Source of the DNA: an uncultured Oscillospiraceae bacterium
Lineage (GTDB): Bacteria > Bacillota > Clostridia > Oscillospirales > Acutalibacteraceae
DNA: 64,000 nt
Direction: 5' to 3'
NCBI GenBank assembly: GCA_900543555.1
Contig: UQRL01000003.1
Coordinates: 14,925-78,924, forward strand
The position numbers and the translations under genes were made by a program. Shown here piece after piece: positions 8,178-16,611 of the stretch (position 1 is its first letter; every line of letters begins with the position of its first letter). Under the pieces are notes generated by a model that saw only the letters and a list, made by a program, of their open reading frames with translations, was not told the origin of the DNA and searched no databases.

Positions 8178-9389
8178 ATGGGATTTATGAAATCCACCTT
8201 TATCTGTCCCTATTGTTTTGAAAAGCACAAGCTCAGCGAGGTGCAGTTCCGCTGCATCAACCGCCGCTGCAACGATGTGGACGACGTGGAAATGACCCGC
8301 TATGAGAATGGCAATCTGAAAATGCCCAAGCGGGGCAAGCCGGTGTTCTCTCCGCCAAACGGATACAACGGAACGCCTTCGGCAAAGTGCCCCCAGTGCG
8401 GGACAGTTACCTACAAGCGGGTGTGCCCTTCCTGCCACAACGAGCTGCCGGAAAGCACCCTGACCGGGAAGGACATGATTATCTCGGTGGTGGGGTCCCG
8501 CGCCACGGGAAAGAGCCATTTTGTCGGCGTTATCATCAAGGAGCTGCGCGACCGCATCGCAGTTAGCTTTGGGGGCTCTCTGGAGGGTTTTGCAGACAGC
8601 TACCAAAGGTGGCAGACCAACTTTGGCAGCAGCCTTTATGACAACAACGTAAAGCTGGGCCTGACCCAGAGCAGCGTGCAGAATGTGGACAATGGTGCCT
8701 ACCGCCCACTGATCTTTAAACTGAAGTTAAAGCACAAGGGGCTTTTCAAGGAGGCCATCGAAAGCTTTACATTTGTGTTTTTCGATACGGCCGGCGAGGA
8801 CTTGAACGATGAGGACACCATGAGCACGGTGAACAAGTATATCTGTAAATCGGCCGGCATTGTCTTTCTGCTGGACCCCATGCAGATTCCGGCGGTGGTC
8901 TCTCAGCTGGATGAATCCACGGTGCGAAGGGCGGCTGCCATCGACTGGCACCAGGCGGCCAAGGCCGATGATATTATGACCCGTGTTTCCAACCTGATCC
9001 GCCATGACCGCAGCCTGCCTGAGACCGCGAAGATTGACATTCCCGTAGCGGCGGTGTTCTCAAAATTCGACGCGATCCAGGCCCTTGTCCCCCAGGACTG
9101 CACCGTGCACAGCCCCAGCCCCCATTGCGCGGAAAAGCGGTTCAATATGGCGGACTGGCACAATGTCAACGCAGAAATCCAGGCCCTGCTCCACGAGTGG
9201 GACGCAGATGCCTTTATCTCCCAGCTGGAAACGAACTACAGCGATTTTTCATACTTTGCGGTTTCCGCCTTAGGGCTGCACAATAATCCGGAGGAGAAAT
9301 CCGGAAAGATCCAGCGGCCCCGCCCCCACCGAATTGAAGACCCGTTTTTGTGGATCTTAAAGGAGAATGGGGTCATTAAGGCCAAGTAA
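8178..9389 (+). CDS. Cytosolic zinc-ribbon GTPase (TRAFAC-like, probable DO-GTPase2 relative)
   Basis: 403 residues with AGGAGG six bases before the ATG. The N-terminus has two zinc-binding Cys clusters (CPYC...CINRRC and CPQCG...CPSCH). The P-loop GSRATGKS lies near residues 107-114, a G3-like DTAGED follows in the middle, and VFSKFD fits G4. It has the same plan as the GTPase at 14046 (zinc ribbons directly before the P-loop, xIAGE/TAGE, xKxD) but no membrane segment. I associate this plan with the Pfam DO-GTPase2 family described in conflict-system genomics; that link is from memory. Having both a soluble and a membrane form in one operon suggests a pair of switches that may form heterodimers. 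Confidence 0.85.
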   Translation: MGFMKSTFICPYCFEKHKLSEVQFRCINRRCNDVDDVEMTRYENGNLKMPKRGKPVFSPPNGYNGTPSAKCPQCGTVTYKRVCPSCHNELPESTLTGKDMIISVVGSRATGKSHFVGVIIKELRDRIAVSFGGSLEGFADSYQRWQTNFGSSLYDNNVKLGLTQSSVQNVDNGAYRPLIFKLKLKHKGLFKEAIESFTFVFFDTAGEDLNDEDTMSTVNKYICKSAGIVFLLDPMQIPAVVSQLDESTVRRAAAIDWHQAAKADDIMTRVSNLIRHDRSLPETAKIDIPVAAVFSKFDAIQALVPQDCTVHSPSPHCAEKRFNMADWHNVNAEIQALLHEWDADAFISQLETNYSDFSYFAVSALGLHNNPEEKSGKIQRPRPHRIEDPFLWILKENGVIKAK

Positions 9390-9403
9390 TACTGCTAGGA
9401 CCT

Positions 9404-9690
9404 CACACATAAGCCCGTCGGAAAAGGGAGGAATTTCTTTATGAAACAGTACAAAGCAGTTGCAGGACCGAAAAATGTCAATGTTGGCAAGGGTGATACC
9501 CAGAGCGCGTTCAATCTGTTCGCAGACATTATCAACCGGGAGGCCGCCGGCGGCTGGGCCTACCATTCCATGGAGACGATTACCGTTACGGAAAAGCCCG
9601 GCTGCTTGCAACAGGCTATCCCCGTGAATTACTACATGCTCATTTTTGAAAAGGACATCTAAAAACACCGTCTGACTGGGCTTATGTGTG
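9404..9690. repeat. Perfect 13-bp inverted repeat flanking the DUF4177-like gene
   Basis: Bases 9404-9416 (CACACATAAGCCC) and 9678-9690 (its exact reverse complement) bracket the small gene at 9441. The right arm is followed by GGTTTCTTTTTTT. The arms could pair in mRNA around the whole gene, serve as a long-range terminator, or mark the ends of a once-mobile cassette. No target-site duplication is obvious. Confidence 0.75.
9441..9662 (+). CDS. Small DUF4177-like protein
   Basis: 73 residues: an MKQYKAV start, a helix around FADIINREAAGGWAYHSM, and a C-terminal strand YYMLIFEKD. This beta-helix-beta arrangement with a GWxxxSM motif is typical of DUF4177, a small domain of unknown biochemical role common in Firmicutes. 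A GGGAGG ribosome site precedes it. It lies between the soluble GTPase and the YidD-like gene and is enclosed by a perfect 13-bp inverted repeat. In this setting it may be a small regulator or signalling partner of the GTPases; nothing in the sequence proves that. Confidence 0.75.
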   Translation: MKQYKAVAGPKNVNVGKGDTQSAFNLFADIINREAAGGWAYHSMETITVTEKPGCLQQAIPVNYYMLIFEKDI

Positions 9691-9720
9691 GGTTTCTTTT
9701 TTTGAAGGAGGATTTGTTTT

Positions 9721-10194
9721 TTGAAAGCCATTGAGTTTGGAGAGGAGCGTTTGACCGATATAGAAGGGATTGCCCGAGAGCTGTGGCAGGATGAGCGGGA
9801 TCCCCGCAGCAGCGCCTATGTCCGCGTCTTAGAGCGGCCCCCGGTTCACTGGGGAAGGGTTTGTGCTTGGACAGTTCTGCCCTTTGTTTTTACAGCGGCC
9901 CTGCTGGGCCTGGCCTACAGCCTGGGGCTTTCTGAGAAAGCCTGCCTGGTTTTGGGGGCGGTTCTGCTGGCTTTGTATGGCTTGGCCTGCCTAAAACGGG
10001 GGATCATCGGGGCAATCCGCATTTACCAGCGCTATGCCCCTGCTTGCCTTCGAAACAAGTGCCGGTTCGAGCCCTCCTGCTCTCAATATATGATTCTCTC
10101 CCTGGAAAAATATGGCCTGATAAGAGGCCTGCGAAAGGGAGTGGACCGCCTGCGTCGGTGCAATGTCCACGGAGGCGGATTTGACGATCCCTGA
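9721..10194 (+). CDS. YidD-like membrane insertion factor with two-helix N-terminal extension
   Basis: 157 residues from a TTG start with GAAGGAGG ten bases upstream; no in-frame ATG fits. The C-terminal ~70 residues match YidD: IRIYQRYAPACLRNKCRF, PSCSQYMI, then RCNVHGGGFDDP, including the three conserved Cys. Normal YidD is 70-100 residues and sits beside rnpA-yidC, where it helps insert membrane proteins. Here ~85 extra residues carry two hydrophobic segments (VLPFVFTAALLGLAYSLGL and LVLGAVLLALYGLACL), and the gene is embedded between a GTPase and the GAP1-like gene. It may help insert the operon's own membrane proteins, or act as a membrane effector. Confidence 0.9.
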   Translation: MKAIEFGEERLTDIEGIARELWQDERDPRSSAYVRVLERPPVHWGRVCAWTVLPFVFTAALLGLAYSLGLSEKACLVLGAVLLALYGLACLKRGIIGAIRIYQRYAPACLRNKCRFEPSCSQYMILSLEKYGLIRGLRKGVDRLRRCNVHGGGFDDP

Positions 10195-10226
10195 CCCTAT
10201 ATCAAAACCGGAATGGGGGAAATGCG

Positions 10227-12872
10227 ATGAGCGTTCATCAAATTATCTATACCTCGTGCATGCGGGGCATTGACGGCGTGAATGACGGCCAGCAGGTGTA
10301 TTCCTATGATGCTGGCTTTCAAGGGGCCGGCAGTGATGAGGTGAAGAGCCTGTTCACCTATCAGCCGCCGGCGCTGGAGCCTGGCGTGGTGATGACAGAA
10401 GAGCTGGCCCGTACCATGCCTCGTTCCTTTACCTATCGCAGGCTGGAAAACGGCGCTTGCGCCCTGGCCCTGAACACCTATTTGGGACGGGACTATATGG
10501 GTAGTGCCGGGCGGTTTGGAAACCATCTCAGCCATGTGGTGGTGGCTGGCAGGGAGGATATGCTCCACTATCCCTGCGAGTTTTACGGCAGCGGCCTGCT
10601 GCGGGACCACATGGAGTATGAGGAGGTAAACAATCCCCAGCGGCCAGAGTATCTGCCTGCCCCGGTACTGGAGCGCGGCTATGCGGTGGACATAGACCGT
10701 GTGGTGGAGTTCCTGGGCGTGGAAGGGCGGATGGAGATTCTGAAAAATATGGTGTGCGCAGTGCTTTCCTTTGAGACAGAGAGAAAGCGGCTGCTCATCT
10801 GCGATGAGCCGGAGAACATTCTCCTTTGGATTGCCGCCGTGGAGTACACGCTTCCCCTTCCCGCGGCACTGGATTTGAATTTTACCACCTATGCCTTCGA
10901 CCCCTCCCTTTCCGCCTCGCAGATCTGCGGGGTGGTTCCTCAGGGTACGCGGTTTGGCCCGGAAAGCGCCCGCCAGCACTTTGTGTTTGACCTGTTGGGG
11001 GATAGCTGCCCAGAACTTGAGAAGGACGGCCGCTATTATGACTTTTTGGAAACCTCCCTGTCCTTTTCCTACGACAGCCTGGAGGATTTCCACCGCTTTC
11101 TGACCGAGGGCTACTCCTACGCCAAAGCGGGAAGCCAGTTGGTAGAGGCCTATTGCCTGTACACCTTGCTTTCCGATGGGCTGACAAGCCTGGCCGGGGA
11201 GGAACTAGAAGGAGCTTTGAAATTTGCCGCGGAATATGGGCTGCCCGGCGAAAAGTCCCAGGTGTTGGAGAATATTCTCTCTCAAAGGGAATGTTTACTG
11301 GAGCTGGAGGCGCCCCTGCTGCTAAAGGCGGCCCGCTTTTCCATGGGCCTTTACTCTGTCGTGGACGAGGGGCTTCGCGCCCAAATCCGAGAGCTGCTTG
11401 TGGACCGGGTGCTGTGGGATTTTCTGTACAGCCAAGAGGGAGAGGAGGGCTTTTTGGCCTTCTATCAGGCGTTGGACTCCCTTTGCCAGGGGGGCGGGTT
11501 CTCCCTGGCTACCCAGCTGATGGAAGAGAGCAACCGGGAAAAGCTGTTCGCCGCTATGAAGGACAGCGGGGCTTTGTGGAAGCTGGCCTTTATCCCCCGG
11601 GTTGTCACGGCCTATGTAAAGGATCAGGACCTTTCTGTGGAACAGCTGCTGCCCGACACCCCTCTGGGCCAAACCTACTGCGGTCTGGTGCAGGTGGTGG
11701 CTGCCCAAAGCGCCGCAAACGGCCAATACCTTGTCCAGCAGATTCTGGACGGCTTTGCCGGCCAGTGGGATCATCTGGTGAGCATGGCCCTGAATTTGGA
11801 AGGGGTCCTGCTGGACCAGCCCGGCGGAGAGCAGGGCGCAGAGGCCATGTGGCGCCACGTGGAGCAGCGAATGGCCGGGGCGCCGGCAGAGGGCCGGAGG
11901 CAGGCTATGGCGCTGTTGATGAGGGACCAGCGGTACGAGATGGTGTTCCAGCTTTACAGCCAAGCTATGGCCCAGGCGCGGGAGCTGGAAGAATGCCAGC
12001 GTACTTTCCAGGATCACTACCGGGAATTCGTGGCGCAAGGTTCTGCCTATGCCGCCGCCTATGCCGGGCCGGTGATGGAGTGTTATTACGAGCGGCTGCG
12101 CCGGTTTGACCGCAAGGCAAGCCGCGCCGCCGTGGTGGAATTGTTTCAGACACTGGCGGACTCTGGGAGCGGGGCGCCCTTTGGGGAGCGGCTGGTACAG
12201 GAGCTGGCGTGCGAGATTCCCTTTGTCAGTCCTTCCCGGGAGAACGAGCGCTTTATCCAGACAGCTTACACCTACCTCCACCGGATGGGCAGGCCCATAG
12301 AGGGGCGGCTTTCCCTATTGCTGGCGGGAATGGTGCTGGAAGCCTGCGGAAAGCCGGGACAGATTGGCGAGGCAAAGGATACCCTGTACCAGATGCTCCA
12401 GGCCGGCGGGGCAGACCTGGGGGGGATTTCCCAGAGGGAGGCAGAGGAGTATTTCAGCTGGGTGCTGCCCCGAGGCTGCTCTATGTGCGGGAATGGCCGG
12501 GATATACAGGACTTGTTTGGGCTGTTCCGCATGCCTGCGGCGGTGGAGCCCCTGTTCTTTTCCCAGTGCGCCCGGATTTTTTTAAAGCAGGGCCGGAGCG
12601 GCCGGGACAGTCGGGATTACCCCATGTTCTGTGTGTTTCTCAGCTTGGTTTTCCAGCGGGGAACCCCTCAGGTGCTGCAAAGCGTGGGCAAGGCAGTGGG
12701 CCGGTTGAACAAGCAGAAATTGGCTGAGCTGGATGACTCTGTGCGGGCAGTGTATGGCCGGGACAGGGCCTCTCTTCGCATGTGGGAGAGGGTGCGGGAA
12801 GAGGCGGCTTCTGCCAGCCCCATTCTGGAAAACTTGACCAACCTGTTCAAATGGAGAAAGGACAAGCCTTAG
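10227..12872 (+). CDS. Large GTPase-associated protein, GAP1-like
   Basis: 881 residues. The N-terminal ~170 contain IIYTSCMRGIDGVNDGQQVYSYD, a GFQGAG turn, then AGRFGNHLSHVVVAG, which resembles the beta-rich N-terminal domain of GTPase-associated protein 1 (GAP1). The remainder is a long alpha-helical solenoid-like part with no catalytic motif I can see. The pairing with zinc-ribbon GTPases fits what I recall of Pfam GAP1-N/M/C and DO-GTPase families in conflict-system studies, but I cannot run a profile search. No signal peptide or membrane segment is seen, so it is likely cytosolic. It follows the YidD-like gene by 32 bases and ends 138 bases before the transglutaminase. Its role may be sensing or nucleotide control of the GTPases. 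Confidence 0.7.
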   Translation: MSVHQIIYTSCMRGIDGVNDGQQVYSYDAGFQGAGSDEVKSLFTYQPPALEPGVVMTEELARTMPRSFTYRRLENGACALALNTYLGRDYMGSAGRFGNHLSHVVVAGREDMLHYPCEFYGSGLLRDHMEYEEVNNPQRPEYLPAPVLERGYAVDIDRVVEFLGVEGRMEILKNMVCAVLSFETERKRLLICDEPENILLWIAAVEYTLPLPAALDLNFTTYAFDPSLSASQICGVVPQGTRFGPESARQHFVFDLLGDSCPELEKDGRYYDFLETSLSFSYDSLEDFHRFLTEGYSYAKAGSQLVEAYCLYTLLSDGLTSLAGEELEGALKFAAEYGLPGEKSQVLENILSQRECLLELEAPLLLKAARFSMGLYSVVDEGLRAQIRELLVDRVLWDFLYSQEGEEGFLAFYQALDSLCQGGGFSLATQLMEESNREKLFAAMKDSGALWKLAFIPRVVTAYVKDQDLSVEQLLPDTPLGQTYCGLVQVVAAQSAANGQYLVQQILDGFAGQWDHLVSMALNLEGVLLDQPGGEQGAEAMWRHVEQRMAGAPAEGRRQAMALLMRDQRYEMVFQLYSQAMAQARELEECQRTFQDHYREFVAQGSAYAAAYAGPVMECYYERLRRFDRKASRAAVVELFQTLADSGSGAPFGERLVQELACEIPFVSPSRENERFIQTAYTYLHRMGRPIEGRLSLLLAGMVLEACGKPGQIGEAKDTLYQMLQAGGADLGGISQREAEEYFSWVLPRGCSMCGNGRDIQDLFGLFRMPAAVEPLFFSQCARIFLKQGRSGRDSRDYPMFCVFLSLVFQRGTPQVLQSVGKAVGRLNKQKLAELDDSVRAVYGRDRASLRMWERVREEAASASPILENLTNLFKWRKDKP

Positions 12873-13010
12873 TTTTCCAGGGAAGGGGCGGATGGAAGAG
12901 GGGCTGCGCCTGGCCCTGGAAGGAATGAACCTTGTTTGTGCAGGTCTGTCGGAGAGAACGGCGGGGCGGAGCTGTGGCGCAGCCGCTTGCACCGCAGGCG
13001 GGGGGTGTTT

Positions 13011-14039
13011 ATGGAAAGAATTCGATATGGGCTGCTCTCCCCAGGGGAGCAACAGGTATACCGGCAGTTCCAACAGGTCTTCGCGCGATATGGCGACAGG
13101 GTGGAGCTGGGAGAAGAGGGCCGCGGGGTGGATGCGATGAAGGTGGCACAGGCTGTTCTGGGCGATACCCCCCATATCGCTTATTTTGATAAAACCCAGC
13201 TGCGGGTGACATCCACCTTTCTGGGAGGGCAGGAAATCCGCCTGTGCGGAGCGGTGCCTCCCCAACGTGCAATGCGGATGGCCCAAGAGCTGGAGGGCCG
13301 GGTGAGGGCTGCCTTGGGGCGGATTGACCGGTGGAACCCCCTGACAGATTACGACAGGCTTCTGTGTATCTACGAATACATGCAGGACACTATGGCCTAC
13401 GATCTGCGGGAATTGCAGGCTTGCCGCCGCTTGGGAAGAGGTCCCAGCCCCATGGCCCACACTGCCTATGGGACGCTGGTCCAGGGAAAGGGCGTGTGCG
13501 ATGGGATCGCCGCTGCGTTCTGCCTGCTGGCCCAGCGCATGGGCTTCCCTTGCACGGTGGTGGGAGGGAGGGCCACTTTTGCGGCGGAGGGATATGGTAA
13601 TCACGCCTGGAACATCATCCGCCTGCGAAGCGGCTATTACCATGTGGATCCCACCTGGGATCTGAACAAGAAAGAAAAAAGCGGCGAGTATTCCTATGAA
13701 TACTTTTGTGTGGACGATGACACCGTCAGCGGGGATCATCTTTGGGACCCGGCGGAGGCGCCCCTCTGCTGCCGGGGAGATATGTCATACTATTGGCGGA
13801 GCCGCTGCTACGCCAATAACCTGACCCAGCTGGAGGAGCTCTTTACCCGCATTGCCCGAAGCAGGCAGCGGGTTGTGCGGGCCAGGCTGGCCCCGGGAAT
13901 CTCTGTCCCTGAACCGGCAGAGCAGTATTTAGGGCAGATGCTCTCCCGTTCCGCTGCCGCTGCAGGCCGCCGGGGGGCGGTCCGCTTCCGATGGAATGGG
14001 AGCACTCGCTGCTTTTTTGGGAAATTGGAAGAGGTGTAG
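13011..14039 (+). CDS. Transglutaminase-like cysteine protease/transamidase
   Basis: 342 residues from the ATG at 13011, preceded by GGCGGGGGG; an in-frame TTG at 12936 would add 25 unsupported residues. Three conserved positions of the papain-like transglutaminase core are present: Cys163 in GKGVCDGIA, His198 in GNHAWNII and Asp213 in VDPTWD. An LTDYDRLLCIYEYMQD helix lies before the Cys, as in bacterial family members. These enzymes cleave or cross-link proteins, or act as peptidases. No signal peptide is seen, so unlike many wall-associated relatives it is probably intracellular. Placed between GAP1-like and GTPase genes, it is the best candidate for an effector or maturation enzyme of the operon. 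Confidence 0.88.
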   Translation: MERIRYGLLSPGEQQVYRQFQQVFARYGDRVELGEEGRGVDAMKVAQAVLGDTPHIAYFDKTQLRVTSTFLGGQEIRLCGAVPPQRAMRMAQELEGRVRAALGRIDRWNPLTDYDRLLCIYEYMQDTMAYDLRELQACRRLGRGPSPMAHTAYGTLVQGKGVCDGIAAAFCLLAQRMGFPCTVVGGRATFAAEGYGNHAWNIIRLRSGYYHVDPTWDLNKKEKSGEYSYEYFCVDDDTVSGDHLWDPAEAPLCCRGDMSYYWRSRCYANNLTQLEELFTRIARSRQRVVRARLAPGISVPEPAEQYLGQMLSRSAAAAGRRGAVRFRWNGSTRCFFGKLEEV

Positions 14040-14045
14040 AAAACA

Positions 14046-15542
14046 ATGAGTAAGAAAAATGCGCAGCCTGCAAAAAAGAGCTATTTTTTTGGCCAGGGAT
14101 ACAAGGACATTGGGGACGCCATACGCCTTTCCTGGCGGAAAAATGCATCTACGGCGAAAAAGTATTATGACTCTTTTACTGAGAAGGGCCTGATGTCCTT
14201 CAAGGGGATATTCAAGCTGTTCTGTGCCCTTTCGGTGGTCTCTTTCGGCACGGTGTTTTTCGCCCTCATCAGCCTGGTGATGGTCGCTGTGGTCAGTTTG
14301 TTCTTTGTGCTGGTATACATTGGGTTTTCTGCGGTATGGCTGTTCGATAGACTCTATCTCATGCGGAAAAAGATCTTTACAGCTTGCAACGAGTGCAAGA
14401 GCAAGTTTCTTATTCCCACCTACTTGTGCCCGGACTGCGGGGCCCAGCACACCAACCTGACCCCGGGCATGTATGGGATTCTGCGGCGCACCTGTTCCTG
14501 CGGCCGCAAGCTGCCCACGGCCTTTTTCAACGGGCGGAAAAAGCTGCAGGCAATCTGCCCCAACTGTTTGCAGCGGGGCCGCACCACCTACCTGAACGAC
14601 CGTGAGAGCCGGCCCCTGTGCATCCCTGTGGTGGGGGGACGCTCGGTGGGAAAGACGGCCTATATCACCGCCTTTGCCAAGCGCTTTATTGAGTTTGTGG
14701 CGCCGCAGAAAGGGCTGGAGATCGAGTTTTATAACCAAGCCAAGGAGGATATCTATGGGGAAATCAAGGCGGACTTTGCCCATGGCAGCACACGCATGAC
14801 CGCCCGCCCGCAAGATCTTTCCCAGACCAGCTCTGTTTCCCTGAGCTTCTTTATCAAGCATAAATCACTGCAGCCCGAGCGGCTGGTGCATATCTATGAT
14901 ATCGCCGGAGAGGTGTTCACGAACAACGATGAAAATGAGGTGCAGCAGCAGTACGAATACTGCCAGGGGATTATTTTTATGATTGATCCCTTTGCCATCC
15001 CCACGGTGCGGGCCCAGTATGAATCCCAGTTGACCCCAGAGGACCGGGCGGGAATCGGCAAGGCCGATATCAACGGTGTAATCAATGTTTTCCTCAATAA
15101 GCTGCGGGAGGTCACAGGCCTCTCTGACCAGAAAATGGCCAAGGTGCCCTTGGCGGTGGTTATCGGAAAGACGGATTCCGCAAACCTTGCGGAGAACTTT
15201 TCAGAGGAAAAGGTGGAGGAGCTGCAAATGCTCTATCCCCAGGCCCAGCTCAACGCGAACGACGCCGTGGATTACCTCTGCCGGAAATTCCTGCGGGAAA
15301 ACGAGATGGGCGGTTTTGTAAACGCCATTGAGATGAAGTTTTCAGAAAACCGGTTTTTTGCCGCAAGCGCCATCGGTCACACCCGGAACGCCGGGCCCTA
15401 CAATCCCAAGGGGGTGCTGGAGCCTGTGGAGTGGATTTGTTCCCTGGCGGACAAACGGCTGGCTTCGCTGTGGGTTTCGGGGCAATATGGCAAAACACCG
15501 GTTGATGAGAGAGCGCTGGCTGGAAAGGAGGCGCAGGCATGA
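14046..15542 (+). CDS. Membrane-anchored zinc-ribbon GTPase
   Basis: 498 residues. The cytosolic basic N-terminus is followed by two hydrophobic helices (about residues 58-105), then Cys pairs CNEC, CPDCG, CSCG and CPNC (about 116-182) that make zinc ribbons, then the GTPase domain with P-loop GGRSVGKT, G3-like YDIAGE and G4-like GKTD. It is a close paralogue of the gene cut by the left edge and a distant one of the gene at 8178. The start is six bases after the transglutaminase stop, and the stop overlaps the next ATG (ATGA), so it is translationally coupled in the same operon. It probably recruits the cytosolic parts of the system to the membrane. Confidence 0.88.
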   Translation: MSKKNAQPAKKSYFFGQGYKDIGDAIRLSWRKNASTAKKYYDSFTEKGLMSFKGIFKLFCALSVVSFGTVFFALISLVMVAVVSLFFVLVYIGFSAVWLFDRLYLMRKKIFTACNECKSKFLIPTYLCPDCGAQHTNLTPGMYGILRRTCSCGRKLPTAFFNGRKKLQAICPNCLQRGRTTYLNDRESRPLCIPVVGGRSVGKTAYITAFAKRFIEFVAPQKGLEIEFYNQAKEDIYGEIKADFAHGSTRMTARPQDLSQTSSVSLSFFIKHKSLQPERLVHIYDIAGEVFTNNDENEVQQQYEYCQGIIFMIDPFAIPTVRAQYESQLTPEDRAGIGKADINGVINVFLNKLREVTGLSDQKMAKVPLAVVIGKTDSANLAENFSEEKVEELQMLYPQAQLNANDAVDYLCRKFLRENEMGGFVNAIEMKFSENRFFAASAIGHTRNAGPYNPKGVLEPVEWICSLADKRLASLWVSGQYGKTPVDERALAGKEAQA

Positions 15543-15751
15543 TTGAAACAATTATTATGATTGTGCTGTTTGTCGTGGTGGCGGGCCTTATTATGGTCGG
15601 TACCCACGTCTTGTACGATCTTGCTTCAGCGGTCATCCCCCTGGCGGCTGTGCTGATGGTGGCGGTGGGGATTTTAGTGGGGTTCTTCGTGGCGGTGCGC
15701 AACACGTTTTCCGTGTATAAGGCGGTGTATGGGAGGAGGAAAAAGAAATGA
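15539..15751 (+). CDS. Small two-helix membrane protein
   Basis: 70 residues with two hydrophobic stretches (about residues 3-25 and 29-53) and a basic KKK tail expected to be cytosolic. Both ends overlap neighbouring genes by ATGA, a sign of tight translational coupling with the membrane GTPase before and the multi-helix protein after. AAAGGAGG lies before the start. No family recognised. Small coupled membrane proteins are often subunits of larger complexes or toxins/pores; the sequence does not decide. Confidence 0.8.
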   Translation: MIETIIMIVLFVVVAGLIMVGTHVLYDLASAVIPLAAVLMVAVGILVGFFVAVRNTFSVYKAVYGRRKKK

Positions 15752-16557
15752 TGGAGTCCATCCTTTCGCGGCTGCAAGGGCTGCTGGAACAGCTGGAGGC
15801 CCTTGCCCGCAATTATCTTTTGGGGCACGCTTACTTCATCACCGGGGAATACTATGAGCGGCTGTTCACCACATATTTTTCGGTTACAGGGTTTCTGGTG
15901 GGCCTTGCGTTCCTGGCAATTGTTTTCTTTGCCACCGGCAAGGAAGGGGACAAGCGCACGGGCTTTTTCAAGGTGGTGCCCTTTGTGGCGGTAATCAACA
16001 GCTGCGGCATTTTGATGGACTTCCTCAACGGGGTCTTTCATCAAAGCGTCACATACTCGCGCTATCAGCTGCTGTTCCCCGCGCCGGATAACATTATCTC
16101 TGGTTTTTTGCTCACGCTGGTAATCTGCTCCTGCTACCGGGGAACGCCGGGCTACGCCTTCTTGTTTGGCCTGGCCACGCACGGCGCCCTTTCCTTCCTG
16201 AATTACATGGTACTGCCCTACATGGGCCGCCTCTCTCTAATTTTACTGGGCATGCGGGTGCTGCTGGCGGCGGTTGTCTGCGCTGTAATCAGCGGGCGGA
16301 AGTACTTCTACACCGGATGGATTTGGTACTTCGGCTTCCACATGTTCCTGCGGGTGGCCGTGTATTTGGTGCCCCTGGCACAGATGATGGTTTATGGCAC
16401 CCCGCTCAAGGAGCTGCCCTACACAGTGGAGGGCGTTCTGGGCTACCTGTCGCAGTTTGCCATGGATGGGGTCATCTTCCTGGCAGTGCTGGGCTTTGCC
16501 ATTGTGTTTGAAAAGGCGGTCCTTACCGTGAAAGGGGAGGAAGCCCAGCCCGCTTAA
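15748..16557 (+). CDS. Polytopic membrane protein, about seven helices
   Basis: 269 residues. An amphipathic N-terminal helix (LQGLLEQLEALARNY) is followed by about seven hydrophobic helices and a short charged tail. It starts within the stop of the previous gene; the second ATG at 15751 is an alternative start. No known transporter motif is visible. It closes the chaperone-GTPase gene train, because a long palindrome and a change of gene theme follow. It may be the membrane platform or pore of the system; family unknown. Confidence 0.82.
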   Translation: MMESILSRLQGLLEQLEALARNYLLGHAYFITGEYYERLFTTYFSVTGFLVGLAFLAIVFFATGKEGDKRTGFFKVVPFVAVINSCGILMDFLNGVFHQSVTYSRYQLLFPAPDNIISGFLLTLVICSCYRGTPGYAFLFGLATHGALSFLNYMVLPYMGRLSLILLGMRVLLAAVVCAVISGRKYFYTGWIWYFGFHMFLRVAVYLVPLAQMMVYGTPLKELPYTVEGVLGYLSQFAMDGVIFLAVLGFAIVFEKAVLTVKGEEAQPA

Positions 16558-16583
16558 TCACTGCGGGAAGGGGCAGAAGGGGA

Positions 16584-16611
16584 GGCGCTGGAAAAAATTT
16601 TTTCCAGCGCC
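16584..16611. repeat. Perfect 28-bp palindrome after the chaperone-GTPase operon
   Basis: Bases 16584-16611 read identically on both strands (GGCGCTGG, six A, six T, CCAGCGCC). In RNA it would form a hairpin, but the T-run is inside the stem instead of after it, so efficient intrinsic termination is doubtful. It could be a terminator variant or a dimeric protein-binding site. Confidence 0.7.

Noticed and set aside
9404..9690. Inverted repeat as ends of a miniature transposon
   Set aside because: No flanking target duplication and the enclosed gene is in register with the operon; kept only as an open possibility.
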